Positions 36,054 through 43,894 of a stretch of 49,305 bases of DNA are shown one piece after another. Under the pieces are notes generated by a model that did not search any database, had not been told where the DNA came from, and saw only the letters and a list, made by a program, of their open reading frames with translations. Within the stretch, counting starts at the first letter, position 1. Every line of letters begins with the position of its first letter. The translations under genes were made by a program, and so were the position numbers. Source of the stretch: Pseudobacteroides sp. (lineage in GTDB: Bacteria > Bacillota > Clostridia > Acetivibrionales > DSM-2933); assembly GCF_036567765.1 (NCBI RefSeq), contig NZ_DATCTU010000090.1, positions 1 through 49,305 of the forward strand, written 5' to 3'.

Positions 36054-37432
36054 AGATTTCCATTATTGGTACCGGGTATGTAGGACTTGTTACAGGTGTA
36101 AGCCTTGCCCATAAGGGGCACAAGGTAACCTGCGTTGATAAAAGGGAAGACATTGTTACAAGGATCAACAACAGCGAAGCCACAATCTATGAACCAGGAC
36201 TGCAGGTCTTGTTGGAGCAGGTTATAGGTAAAGGTAATCTGAAAGCAACCACCGACCTAGAGTATGCTGTAATGAATTCCGATGTTTCCATTATTGCTGT
36301 GGGAACCCCTTTTGGAGATGGGAGAATAGATTTAAGCTATATAATCGGCTGTGCCACTGAAATTGGACAGATATTAAAAGGCAAGGATAAATACCATGTT
36401 GTCTGTGTAAAAAGCACTGTTGCTCCAACAACCACAGACACTATTGTAAAAAATATTCTGGAAACTACCTCGGGTAAAAAGGCAGGGCAATTCGGGCTTT
36501 CCATGAACCCTGAATTCCTGCGGGAAGGTAAAGCTGTTGAGGATTTTATGAATCCAGACAGGATTGTGATAGGAGCTTATGACAATAAGAGCTTCAATGT
36601 AGTAAACAGGATTTATAAAGGCCACTTTAAGGCTCCGATCATTCGCGTAAATCTGAGAACTGCTGAAATGATCAAGTACACATCTAATGCATTATTGGCC
36701 ACACTTATTTCCTATTCCAACGAGATTGCTTCCATATGTGAGGAAACAGGCGGTGTCGATGTAAGGGAGGTTCTTGAGTCTGTTACTTTGGATAAAAGGT
36801 TTAATCCGAAAGTAGGAAACCGGCTTGTAAATCCTGAAATGATCAGTTATCTGCGGGCTGGGTGCGGTTTTGGAGGAAGCTGTTTCCCCAAGGATGTCAA
36901 AGCGTTGATATCATTCTCAGCAGGCAAAGGCTATGAACCCGAAATACTTCAATCCACAATGAATATAAATGAAACCCAGCCTATGAGGCTTGTTACAAGA
37001 CTGGGAAAAAACATCAATGGGCTTGAGGGGAAGAAGATAGCGGTTTTAGGAATTGCTTTCAAGCCTGACACTGATGATGTAAGAGAATCTCCAGCTCTTA
37101 TAATAATAAGGGAGCTTCTTAGGCAAAAAGCTAAAGTGTTTGCTGTGGACCCAATTGCTGTCCAAAATGCGAGCATGGTACTACCCAATGATAATGAAGA
37201 GCTGCATCTTATGACGGATTATAAGATGGCACTTCAAAATGCAGATGCAGCAATGCTGATAACAAGCTGGCCGGAGTTTACTTCTATACCTTCATATGAG
37301 TTTGTAAGCTTTATGAGTAAGCCTGTTTTAATTGACGGACGTAGGGTATATGACAAAAAGACAATGGAGAATGCTGGAATAACTTATATTGGCGTGGGTT
37401 TAGATAGTACGGAGGCTGCAAAAAATGGATAA
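36050..37432 (+). CDS. ugd: UDP-glucose 6-dehydrogenase
   Basis: A 460-residue nucleotide-sugar dehydrogenase that oxidises UDP-glucose to UDP-glucuronate with two NAD+. The N-terminal Rossmann motif is ISIIGTGYVGLVTG. The central part has NPEFLREGKAVEDFMNPDR. The catalytic Cys278 lies in AGCGFGGSCFPKDVKAL. The C-terminal NAD-binding domain has VLGIAFKPDTDDVRESP. All hallmark residues are intact and length is normal. It overlaps the upstream decarboxylase-like gene by 4 bp and the downstream cupin by 8 bp. With the neighbouring SDR it can feed a uronic acid or pentose branch of the glycan. Confidence 0.95.
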   Translation: MKISIIGTGYVGLVTGVSLAHKGHKVTCVDKREDIVTRINNSEATIYEPGLQVLLEQVIGKGNLKATTDLEYAVMNSDVSIIAVGTPFGDGRIDLSYIIGCATEIGQILKGKDKYHVVCVKSTVAPTTTDTIVKNILETTSGKKAGQFGLSMNPEFLREGKAVEDFMNPDRIVIGAYDNKSFNVVNRIYKGHFKAPIIRVNLRTAEMIKYTSNALLATLISYSNEIASICEETGGVDVREVLESVTLDKRFNPKVGNRLVNPEMISYLRAGCGFGGSCFPKDVKALISFSAGKGYEPEILQSTMNINETQPMRLVTRLGKNINGLEGKKIAVLGIAFKPDTDDVRESPALIIIRELLRQKAKVFAVDPIAVQNASMVLPNDNEELHLMTDYKMALQNADAAMLITSWPEFTSIPSYEFVSFMSKPVLIDGRRVYDKKTMENAGITYIGVGLDSTEAAKNG

Positions 37433-37823
37433 GAGATTTGAAATCATAAGGTTTAAGCCATTTGAAGATAAACGCGGCAGCCTTAAGAAAATAGCAATGA
37501 AAAGCTGTATTGGCATGGATATTGAAGAGGTATATGTTTTGTACTCAAACAAAGGTGCCGTAAGGGGCAACCATTATCACAAGGAGACTGTGGAGTATTT
37601 TACCGTATTGAAAGGAACGGCCAGCTTTTCGTTGAAGGATTTGGAGACCGGATGCTCTGAAACTGTAAAGCTCTCTTCAGGCGATAATATCATAATAAAG
37701 GTGCCTGCTAATGTGGTGCATGCCTTTAAAAACGAGGAAGATGAGCCAATGGTAATGCTTGCAGTATCATCAAGAGAGTATAAGGTGGACGATACCGATA
37801 CCTATCCAATGGTTATTATGTAG
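37425..37823 (+). CDS. Cupin sugar-nucleotide isomerase-like protein (FdtA/WxcM C-terminal type)
   Basis: A 132-residue single-domain cupin. It has FKPFEDKRGSLKKIAMKSC, VRGNHYHKETVEYFTVLKG with paired His residues, and VPANVVHAFKNEEDEPMVML. This pattern fits the FdtA/QdtA 3,4-ketoisomerases and WxcM-like domains that act on dTDP-4-keto-6-deoxyhexoses. No dTDP-sugar genes (rmlA, rmlB) occur here, so the real substrate may be another 4-keto sugar nucleotide from the operon. ATG 37425 lies inside the end of ugd. Confidence 0.85.
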   Translation: MDKRFEIIRFKPFEDKRGSLKKIAMKSCIGMDIEEVYVLYSNKGAVRGNHYHKETVEYFTVLKGTASFSLKDLETGCSETVKLSSGDNIIIKVPANVVHAFKNEEDEPMVMLAVSSREYKVDDTDTYPMVIM

Positions 37824-37863
37824 CCAAATATCAAAATCAATATATTTTCAGGGTGTGTAAAAA

Positions 37864-39204
37864 ATGAGCAGCGTATTTACCATAAAATCAGATTCAAATA
37901 ACCACTCCGTATTCACTGTTAATCCTAAGACAGCCGACGAAATAAATATAAGAAGCAAAAAGCAAGCCTATATTAGTTTTGGGAGTAAAAGGCACTATGT
38001 AAAAGTTAAAACATCAGAGAACGTCCCGGATAATGTGATTTTATTATCAGACAATGTATCCCAAGATCTGTATATTCCCGATTACCTGGCATACGAAGTT
38101 TCGGTTTATAAAAACGAGATTTCCATTGGCCCTTTTATAGGGCTACTGCTTAAAAAAGAGGATAAAGATTTTACCGATTCCTGTTTGCGAAAGCTGCTTA
38201 TGTATACACGGAACTATTCTGATATAAACGGTGCAATTGTAGTATTTGGTCTTGATAAGGTAGACGGCGTAAGGCATCTAATTGAAGGCTTTTGCTATAA
38301 TCCCGGTTTAGGCAAATGGCAGAGGGCAACCTTTCCATATCCCTCGGCAATTTATCGTAAGATTGGTCTTAATGAACAGTGGAAGAACCATTTTCTCACT
38401 GTTATGGGGGACTGTATATTCAATAACCACTACTTCAGCAAATGGGATATGTATAAATGGCTTGCCTCAAGCTGTATTGCCGGGCAGCATTTGCCATATA
38501 CCATGAGGTATACATCCTGGGAAGATGTGATTAATATGCTTAAAAAGTATGATAAAGTATATATTAAGCCCGCTTCAGGGCTTAAGGGGCATGGAATTGT
38601 GCAGGCAAGCATGAATGGAGAAAACATGATTCTAAAGTTCAGGCACAAAGGAGAAAATCATGAGGTAGCCCTAAACAGCATTGATGAAATCCGTGATTAT
38701 ATGGGAAAGCGGTTTGCTGACAAAGAATACATTGTACAGCAGGGAATAGAGCTTTTAAAATATGATGAAAAAATAGTAGACTTCAGGTGTGTGCTTCAGA
38801 AAAACAAATGGAATATGTGGGAGTGCATGGCAGTTTTCGGAAGATGCGGAGAAAACGGCAGTGTTGTAAGCAATATTTCCAGCGGGGGAACTGTCTTTAG
38901 AGCGGAGGAGCTTTTAGAGAAGGCTTTGCCTTCTTCCGTTGATCACTCAAGCGAGGTTAGGGAAAGTATAGAGTATTTGGCGGAAAAAGTGTGCTACGAA
39001 CTGGATGACTGCGGAATCAATTGCGGCTTCCTGGGCCTTGATATAGGAGTGGATGAGTACGGCTATTTGTGGCTGATTGAAATCAATAACAGGGACCCGT
39101 GCCTTCTCTATGCACTTGATATTAGTGATGAGGAATTGTATTTCAACTTAAAAGTTAATCCTCTCTATTATGCAAAGTATCTTGCGGGATTCAACGTAAA
39201 GTAA
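37864..39204 (+). CDS. YheC/YheD-family ATP-grasp protein
   Basis: A 446-residue protein. The N-terminal ~190 residues form the YheC/D-specific part; the C-terminal half is an ATP-grasp domain with DKVYIKPASGLKGHGIVQ, a DFRCVLQKNKWNMWECMAV segment and the metal-binding region GFLGLDIGVDEYGYLWLIEINN. YheC and YheD are found on Bacillus spores and their coat, and the family is common in endospore formers. A role in ligating a glycan or peptide building block is inferred from the ATP-grasp fold. The gene starts 40 bp after the cupin and ends at a strong terminator, so it is the last gene of the operon. Confidence 0.88.
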   Translation: MSSVFTIKSDSNNHSVFTVNPKTADEINIRSKKQAYISFGSKRHYVKVKTSENVPDNVILLSDNVSQDLYIPDYLAYEVSVYKNEISIGPFIGLLLKKEDKDFTDSCLRKLLMYTRNYSDINGAIVVFGLDKVDGVRHLIEGFCYNPGLGKWQRATFPYPSAIYRKIGLNEQWKNHFLTVMGDCIFNNHYFSKWDMYKWLASSCIAGQHLPYTMRYTSWEDVINMLKKYDKVYIKPASGLKGHGIVQASMNGENMILKFRHKGENHEVALNSIDEIRDYMGKRFADKEYIVQQGIELLKYDEKIVDFRCVLQKNKWNMWECMAVFGRCGENGSVVSNISSGGTVFRAEELLEKALPSSVDHSSEVRESIEYLAEKVCYELDDCGINCGFLGLDIGVDEYGYLWLIEINNRDPCLLYALDISDEELYFNLKVNPLYYAKYLAGFNVK

Positions 39205-39219
39205 GAATGGCATAAAAAA

Positions 39220-39261
39220 GCTGCAAGCAAAGTGTAAAACATTTGCTTGCAGCTTTTTTTT
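39220..39261 (+). terminator. Rho-independent terminator ending the glycan operon
   Basis: GCTGCAAGCAAA (39220-39231) pairs with TTTGCTTGCAGC (39242-39253), followed by a run of eight or so T. It lies 15 bp after the stop of the ATP-grasp gene. Confidence 0.95.
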
Positions 39262-39330
39262 ATTGTCTGTTCACTCGTGCTATTTCCTATTACCACTTCG
39301 TGATTTTGTACTAATAATTATAAAGTGCTA

Positions 39331-39373
39331 TTGACAAATATTGTTTATAAGCGTATACTTTATAATATAAAGT
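39331..39373 (+). promoter_or_regulatory. Promoter with overlapping palindrome, probable operator
   Basis: TTGACA (39331-39336) and TATACT (39354-39359) are 17 bp apart. A perfect 8-bp inverted repeat, ACTTTATA (39357-39364) / TATAAAGT (39366-39373) around one base, overlaps the -10 box and probable start site. The genes downstream encode a membrane protein and a winged-helix regulator, so autorepression is likely. Confidence 0.7.
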
Positions 39374-39401
39374 ACTTTAATGATTAAAAGGAGTTGGTTG
39401 T

Positions 39402-40079
39402 ATGGATGAAAGAAAATTAAGTGAGGCTGTCGAGAATATTTCTTTGATTAAGGGGGTAATTGATAAGACCAGTAGGTCCTTTAGTGCCTTCAGTAAAATA
39501 TTTATATACTGGGGACTGCTCTTTATTCTTAACAGTATCGTAATGATTGCGATGAATCAAAACCGGGAAAGCACAATGGAAATAATGGGAAAATATCCTG
39601 TGCTGGGCTATTTTTTTCCTTTAGGAATAGTAGCTTTGGCTGCTGGATTGATATACAGGCAAATATCCAAAAAGATTCCTCTTGTGGGTCTTGAAAAGCA
39701 TCTAATGAAATTATGGATGTTAGTACTTATAATGAATGTTATTCCCGTCAAGGTAAATATCAATACTCCTGCATTATCAGGCACAGGCATGCAAACTATC
39801 GCTTTGGAAATAAATAATTTTTCAATGACTCTTTTCAGCCTGGCAATTGCACTTATTGCAACTGCATTATTTACAGGATATAAGCAGCCCATGAAAATTG
39901 GAGTGGTTTATATAGCTTTAAGTGCTTTACATGCATATACTTGGGTACCTATATTTAACAGTACCTTAATTCAACTGCTGTATGCCATATCGCTGCCATT
40001 TACCTTCTTATATACAGGATTTTACTTAAGGGCTCAACAGGCAAGGAGGGAGCAACTTGGATATAAACTCAATTCCTGA
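39402..40079 (+). CDS. Multi-pass membrane protein of unknown function, paired with a winged-helix regulator
   Basis: A 225-residue protein. A short polar N-terminus (MDERKLSEAVENISLIKG) is followed by about six hydrophobic helices. I see no catalytic motif and do not recognise a characterised family, although membrane proteins of this type often precede small winged-helix regulators. ATG 39402 follows AAAAGGAG, and a good promoter with an operator-like palindrome lies upstream. The end overlaps the regulator gene by 23 bp, so the two proteins are co-translated. Confidence 0.8.
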   Translation: MDERKLSEAVENISLIKGVIDKTSRSFSAFSKIFIYWGLLFILNSIVMIAMNQNRESTMEIMGKYPVLGYFFPLGIVALAAGLIYRQISKKIPLVGLEKHLMKLWMLVLIMNVIPVKVNINTPALSGTGMQTIALEINNFSMTLFSLAIALIATALFTGYKQPMKIGVVYIALSALHAYTWVPIFNSTLIQLLYAISLPFTFLYTGFYLRAQQARREQLGYKLNS

Positions 40080-40356
40080 TATATTTCAGTCCAAGCTTCG
40101 TATAGCAATTGTTACAGCCCTTATAACCGGTCAGAAAACTTTCAGGGAGCTTAAGGAAATAACCGGTGCTACCGATGGAAACCTCAGTATTCATCTTTCA
40201 AAGCTTGAGGCGGGAGGTTACATAGTAATACTTAAAGATTTTTTTAACAACAAGCCCCGCACCAGATATAATCTGACTGAAAAGGGCAAGAATGAGTTTA
40301 TTGATTATGTGAATAGGTTGGATGGTATCATAAAAAGTCAGGGTGCTTTAAACTAA
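40057..40356 (+). CDS. Winged-helix transcriptional regulator (HTH_34/MarR-like)
   Basis: A 99-residue DNA-binding protein with a winged helix across nearly its whole length: KLRIAIVTALITGQKTFREL, the recognition-helix region ATDGNLSIHLSKLEAGGYI, then the wing KDFFNNKPRTRYNLTEKGK. It starts at TTG 40057 behind AAGGAGG (40043-40049). It overlaps the membrane-protein gene and probably represses their shared promoter through the palindrome at 39357-39373. Its 3-prime end overlaps the convergent cwlD gene by 9 bp. Confidence 0.88.
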   Translation: MDINSIPDIFQSKLRIAIVTALITGQKTFRELKEITGATDGNLSIHLSKLEAGGYIVILKDFFNNKPRTRYNLTEKGKNEFIDYVNRLDGIIKSQGALN

Positions 40357-41082
40357 GGGCGTGCTGTTATAAGCCTCGGAGTAATAATTTTCAACACCTT
40401 GTGCGATTGCTCGTGCTAGTTCATCTTTAAATTCATCTTTCTTTAGCAGGTATCTGTCATTATCATTGGAAATAAAAGCTGTTTCTACAATAACCCCAGG
40501 TATGTTGGTTTTATTTAATATAAAATAATCGGCTGTTATAGGCTCGTGTGGAGATCTCTTATTTCCGTCGAAAGTGATGGAATTCAATTCTTTTTGTGTG
40601 CTCTCAGCAAGTATTTTGGATTTGGGATACTTGCTACTGTAAAAAACAATAGCACTATTTGCACTAGGATTTCTTAAATAGCAATTTACATGGATACTTA
40701 AGAACAATTTGGCATTGCTCGAGTTAATTAGATTGACCCTTGCGTTTAAATCTCTTAGGTGGCGAGTCTCGCCTGTCTTTGACAGCCCATCTAATGAAGT
40801 ATCCTTTTCACGGGTCATGATAACCTCAAACCCCTTCTCTTCCAGGTAAAATTTTAGCTTTTTAGATATATAAAGATTTACTTCTTTTTCCATTACGCCT
40901 GCAAGAGTAGTGCCGCCATCTATACCGCCATGGCCTGGATCAATTACGACTACTTTGGCACATGAATCGTTATTTGCACTTTTAATAAAGCTCAGTATAG
41001 TACAAAAGAGCGAAAATAAAAAAAGTATTGCTATAAAAGCAATTAACACTAGTGTTTTTCTTTTTAATACCATTATCTTCAT
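40348..41082 (-). CDS. cwlD: Germination-type N-acetylmuramoyl-L-alanine amidase (CwlD-like)
   Basis: A 244-residue amidase with an N-terminal membrane anchor (about residues 9-30). The Amidase_3 zinc site is visible: His in VVIDPGHGGIDGG, Glu in GVMEKEVNLYISKK, His in LFLSIHVNCYLR, and the catalytic Glu in GVIVETAFISN. CwlD proteins help make muramic-delta-lactam in spore cortex, which allows germination-specific lytic enzymes to act. That matches the germination genes elsewhere in the window, but a vegetative wall role cannot be excluded. ATG 41082 is chosen; a second ATG lies two codons later. Confidence 0.85.
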   Translation of the reverse strand: MKIMVLKRKTLVLIAFIAILFLFSLFCTILSFIKSANNDSCAKVVVIDPGHGGIDGGTTLAGVMEKEVNLYISKKLKFYLEEKGFEVIMTREKDTSLDGLSKTGETRHLRDLNARVNLINSSNAKLFLSIHVNCYLRNPSANSAIVFYSSKYPKSKILAESTQKELNSITFDGNKRSPHEPITADYFILNKTNIPGVIVETAFISNDNDRYLLKKDEFKDELARAIAQGVENYYSEAYNSTPLV

Positions 41083-41164
41083 ATATCTTATAGTTTATAC
41101 TCCTGATTTATACATTTATAAGTATTCAAAAGCATGATGATATATGAAGAAAAAAGTTTTCAAA

Positions 41165-41198
41165 ACTAAAAGCCCAGTATTTTTGAAAGGTACTGGGC
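41165..41198 (-). terminator. Rho-independent terminator after the CBM3 gene
   Basis: GCCCAGTA (41172-41179) pairs with TACTGGGC (41191-41198). On the minus strand the stem is followed by TTTTAGTTTT. It lies 24 bp after the stop of the CBM3 gene. Confidence 0.88.
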
Positions 41199-41221
41199 GT
41201 ATTATAGGGGGTTATATTTGA

Positions 41222-42904
41222 TTAATTTATTTTTGCCGGTTCTGACGCATAAGTCATTTTATTAACCGGGGTTATATTGCTTTCGTCTATTTCAAATACG
41301 GTCCAGACTGTTCCGCCCAGATTTAAAGGGACATTGTACACCGATACAAGGGCGTTTTCACGGTAAACCTTTACTTTTGCATTGGAGTTTGCCAAGCCCA
41401 CACAAGGGTTTGAACTCCTGCCTGAGAAATCGTGAACGGAAAATCTGTAAATACCGCCAATTTGTTTAAGTATTGTTATGGATTCAGGTCCATACCCATC
41501 GGCATCATCAACTTCAATTTTTGCATACTGAGTATCTGCAAATTTAAAATATATGTTGGGATAGCTTATATGAAACCTCTTACAATCAGGTGTAGGTCCT
41601 GTAAGGTGTGCATCAAGATCTCTAGGATCTGTTCCCCATGTAAGTACAGCTGAGGTCTGGCCGCATTGCAGATTAGGTACTAAATAAGCATGCTGATTTA
41701 AATTGGTAATTCCATTAATGGATTCAACGGTAAAGTAATCTTTAATAAAGCCATCCTTAATAATCTCCCCTGTATAACAACCTGCAGCATCCACTGTAAT
41801 CATGTAACCACCATCTTCGTTTGTAAGTGCTGAAGCTGTTATCTCTCCTTCTATTACATTAAATCCCCTTCTCAAATTAATAGTTGCCTTCCCTATGCCC
41901 TCGTTGTTATGTGCATTTTTTATATGTCCTTCTATAGTACCGCTGCCGGTATATTTATTTGGTACAAGCTTTATCAACGTGTTGTATGTGGATGTGCTGT
42001 TTTGTACATTTACAAAGCCTTCTACAGTAATATAGTTTTCTTTGGATATCACAATTTTATACTCTCCAGGTGCCAGGTTTATAAGGTAGGTTCCATCAGA
42101 TTGAGTTGTGTCTGAACCTACCAGAGTATAACCTTCTTTATCATAAATACTTACATTAACCCCATGAATATCTGCATCACTGGCAGCTTCCTTTATTTTT
42201 CCCATCAAAAACCCATGTACAGCTACCTGGCATTTTGCCACAAAGCCATTTGCAGATGAAGTTGCGATAATGGTTGCTATACCTCCGCCTTTAGCTGTAA
42301 TAAGTCCCTCCTGATTTACATCAGCAATATCAGGGTTACTGCTGCCCCAAACCACCGTTGGGTTTGCGTTCTCTATAGGACTAATATCGGCATTTAGCTT
42401 TAAATTGTCTCCTTTTTTAAGGACAAGATTTGACTTATCCAGTGATATTCCTTCTCCCCATACAAGGCGTTCCGAGATAAAGCCTGATACTTTATCCCAT
42501 AATGAATAACTGGCAGCTATTTGGTTAAAGGAATAATGATTTAACTGATTGAAATTGCTCCAATCGGATTTGGCAAATCTTGATTGCACCTCGATGCTTT
42601 CGCCTGGTACGAGTTTTCCGGCATTTGCTTTAAAACCGATCTCAATATAATGGTCTGCTTTTGACATTGGACTTCTCATTTTAACAAAAGTAGCAGTAAC
42701 ATTTTCTGCTCCCCTGTTACACCAGTCGCACCAGAAGTTTTGGCAAACCTCAGGACCATCTATTGTATAGTAGTAACAGACCTTTACATCTGAAAGATTT
42801 ATTACACTGTTTCCTGTGTTCTGTAATTTAAACCAAGGAAATACGGTGTTTATTTTAGCTTCAGTGTTTGAGTTATATGACAATATTTTAATTGAGTTTT
42901 CCAT
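41222..42904 (-). CDS. CBM3 protein with Ig-like, carboxypeptidase-regulatory-like and YfaP-like domains, without signal peptide
   Basis: A 560-residue modular protein. Order: family 3 cellulose-binding module (about 1-150, with VFPWFKLQNTG, NFWCDWCNRGAENVTATFVK and RFAKSDWSNFNQLNHYSF), bacterial Ig-like group 2 domain (152-235), two carboxypeptidase-regulatory-like domains (236-415), and a YfaP-like domain (about 420-545, with LTWGTDPRDLDAHLTGP and GYGPESITI). All these domains are normally extracellular, yet the CBM begins at residue 1 and no signal peptide exists; an in-frame TAA lies just upstream. ATG 42904 is preferred because GGGGAG lies 7 bp before it. It is transcribed alone. Export by another route, or a lost signal, is possible. 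Confidence 0.88.
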   Translation of the reverse strand: MENSIKILSYNSNTEAKINTVFPWFKLQNTGNSVINLSDVKVCYYYTIDGPEVCQNFWCDWCNRGAENVTATFVKMRSPMSKADHYIEIGFKANAGKLVPGESIEVQSRFAKSDWSNFNQLNHYSFNQIAASYSLWDKVSGFISERLVWGEGISLDKSNLVLKKGDNLKLNADISPIENANPTVVWGSSNPDIADVNQEGLITAKGGGIATIIATSSANGFVAKCQVAVHGFLMGKIKEAASDADIHGVNVSIYDKEGYTLVGSDTTQSDGTYLINLAPGEYKIVISKENYITVEGFVNVQNSTSTYNTLIKLVPNKYTGSGTIEGHIKNAHNNEGIGKATINLRRGFNVIEGEITASALTNEDGGYMITVDAAGCYTGEIIKDGFIKDYFTVESINGITNLNQHAYLVPNLQCGQTSAVLTWGTDPRDLDAHLTGPTPDCKRFHISYPNIYFKFADTQYAKIEVDDADGYGPESITILKQIGGIYRFSVHDFSGRSSNPCVGLANSNAKVKVYRENALVSVYNVPLNLGGTVWTVFEIDESNITPVNKMTYASEPAKIN

Positions 42905-42937
42905 TATTAATCTCCCCATTTTAATGAATATGAATTA

Positions 42938-42981
42938 CAAGGTTGCAAAATCGCAAGTGATTTTGTTATGTCTAGACATAA
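42938..42981. repeat. Third copy of the composite hairpin repeat
   Basis: CAAGGTTG (42938-42945), then 7-bp arms CAAAATC/GATTTTG (42946-42965), then the perfect palindrome TTATGTCTAGACATAA (42966-42981) in place of the second hairpin. The CAAGGTTG tag and first hairpin match the unit at 18352-18390. Confidence 0.65.
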
Positions 42982-43247
42982 TTTTGTTTGTTATATCTAT
43001 TAGTGGTTAGGTGCGTACTTTAAGCCAAAACTGCTATATTATAAGTAACTTGACACTAGTGCTGCTACTGGATTTCAGTAAGTTCGTTTACAGTACTGTA
43101 TTGATTTTGCTGAGCTCATTTTTATGTTAATGCAAAAATATTGAAAATAAAAGATGGTAAATATATATATAAAATTTCATTTAAACAATTTTAGGAATCT
43201 AGCTCAAAAGTGAAAGTAATTTTTTAATCATACCTTTAGTAAAAGTA

Positions 43248-43276
43248 TTGACATTAAATCTGTAGGAGTGTATTAT
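43248..43276 (+). promoter_or_regulatory. Strong sigma-A-type promoter with long leader to the GntR-ABC operon
   Basis: TTGACA (43248-43253), 17-bp spacer, TATTAT (43271-43276). The first gene starts at 43490, giving a leader of about 205 nt. The leader ends with the hairpin at 43428-43455. Confidence 0.7.
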
Positions 43277-43427
43277 GTAAGTAACACAGTGCAACACTTT
43301 AAGTCCATTATATTTACTTTATTTGTTTTATCTAGAAAATTTGCTCTAGATGGCTAGGTAATAAAATATTTTTAAATCGTATTTACATAAAAAATTTACA
43401 AGTCAGTTATTTTTCAATAAACTGATA

Positions 43428-43455
43428 ATATTAAAAGTGAGTGGTCTTTTAATAT
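43428..43455 (+). promoter_or_regulatory. Inverted repeat just upstream of the GntR gene
   Basis: ATATTAAAAG (43428-43437) pairs perfectly with CTTTTAATAT (43446-43455) around an 8-nt loop. It lies 34 bp before the ATG at 43490. It could be an operator for the GntR-family protein or an RNA leader hairpin. Confidence 0.5.
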
Positions 43456-43489
43456 AGGTAATGAATTTTATAAAAAGATAGGAGATTGT

Positions 43490-43894
43490 ATGGATTTAAA
43501 GTTTGAAAACAATACACCCATTTATGTTCAGATTATGAACTGGATAAAAGAGCAGATAGTTTCCGGCCAGTTTTTACCCGGAAGCAGGCTTCCTTCAGTC
43601 AGGGATATGTCCGAACAATTCAATGTCACATCCAATACAATACAGCGTGTATTAAGAGAACTTGAAATTGAAGGAATAATATATACACAGAGAGGAATTG
43701 GCGTGTTCATAACTGAGGATAAGGATAAGATAACAAGCCTAAGGTTAAATATGTCCAACCAATTGGTTGAAAAGTTTATTGGAAGCATGAAACTACTTGG
43801 TTTTAGTGAAGATGAGATTGTAAATGCAGTTATTAGAATATCTAAGGCAGGGGTATCAGATGCAGGCGATAGTGAAGATAAAGAATTTATGTAA
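43490..43894 (+). CDS. GntR-family transcriptional regulator (YtrA subfamily)
   Basis: A 134-residue repressor. The N-terminal winged helix shows the GntR signature IYVQIMNWIKEQIVSGQFLP, GSRLPSVRDMSEQFNVTSNT and IEGIIYTQRGIGVFI. The short C-terminal helical tail (about 60 residues) and lack of a ligand domain define the YtrA subgroup, whose members usually repress a neighbouring ABC transporter operon. ATG 43490 follows AGGAG. It overlaps the ABC ATPase gene by 35 bp, consistent with autoregulation and co-translation. Confidence 0.92.
   Translation: MDLKFENNTPIYVQIMNWIKEQIVSGQFLPGSRLPSVRDMSEQFNVTSNTIQRVLRELEIEGIIYTQRGIGVFITEDKDKITSLRLNMSNQLVEKFIGSMKLLGFSEDEIVNAVIRISKAGVSDAGDSEDKEFM

Larger units (their letters stand above)
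42920..43489. other. Long intergenic region between divergent CBM3 and GntR genes
   Basis: About 570 bp, AT-rich. It holds a copy of the composite hairpin repeat (42938-42981), a perfect 12-bp palindrome TACAGTACTGTA (43089-43100), a strong promoter (43248-43276) and a hairpin just before the GntR gene (43428-43455). No coding frame is supported. Confidence 0.6.

Noticed and set aside
37425..37823. dTDP-4-dehydrorhamnose 3,5-epimerase (RmlC)
   Set aside because: The protein is too short and the motif order fits FdtA/WxcM-like cupins better; no other rml genes are present.
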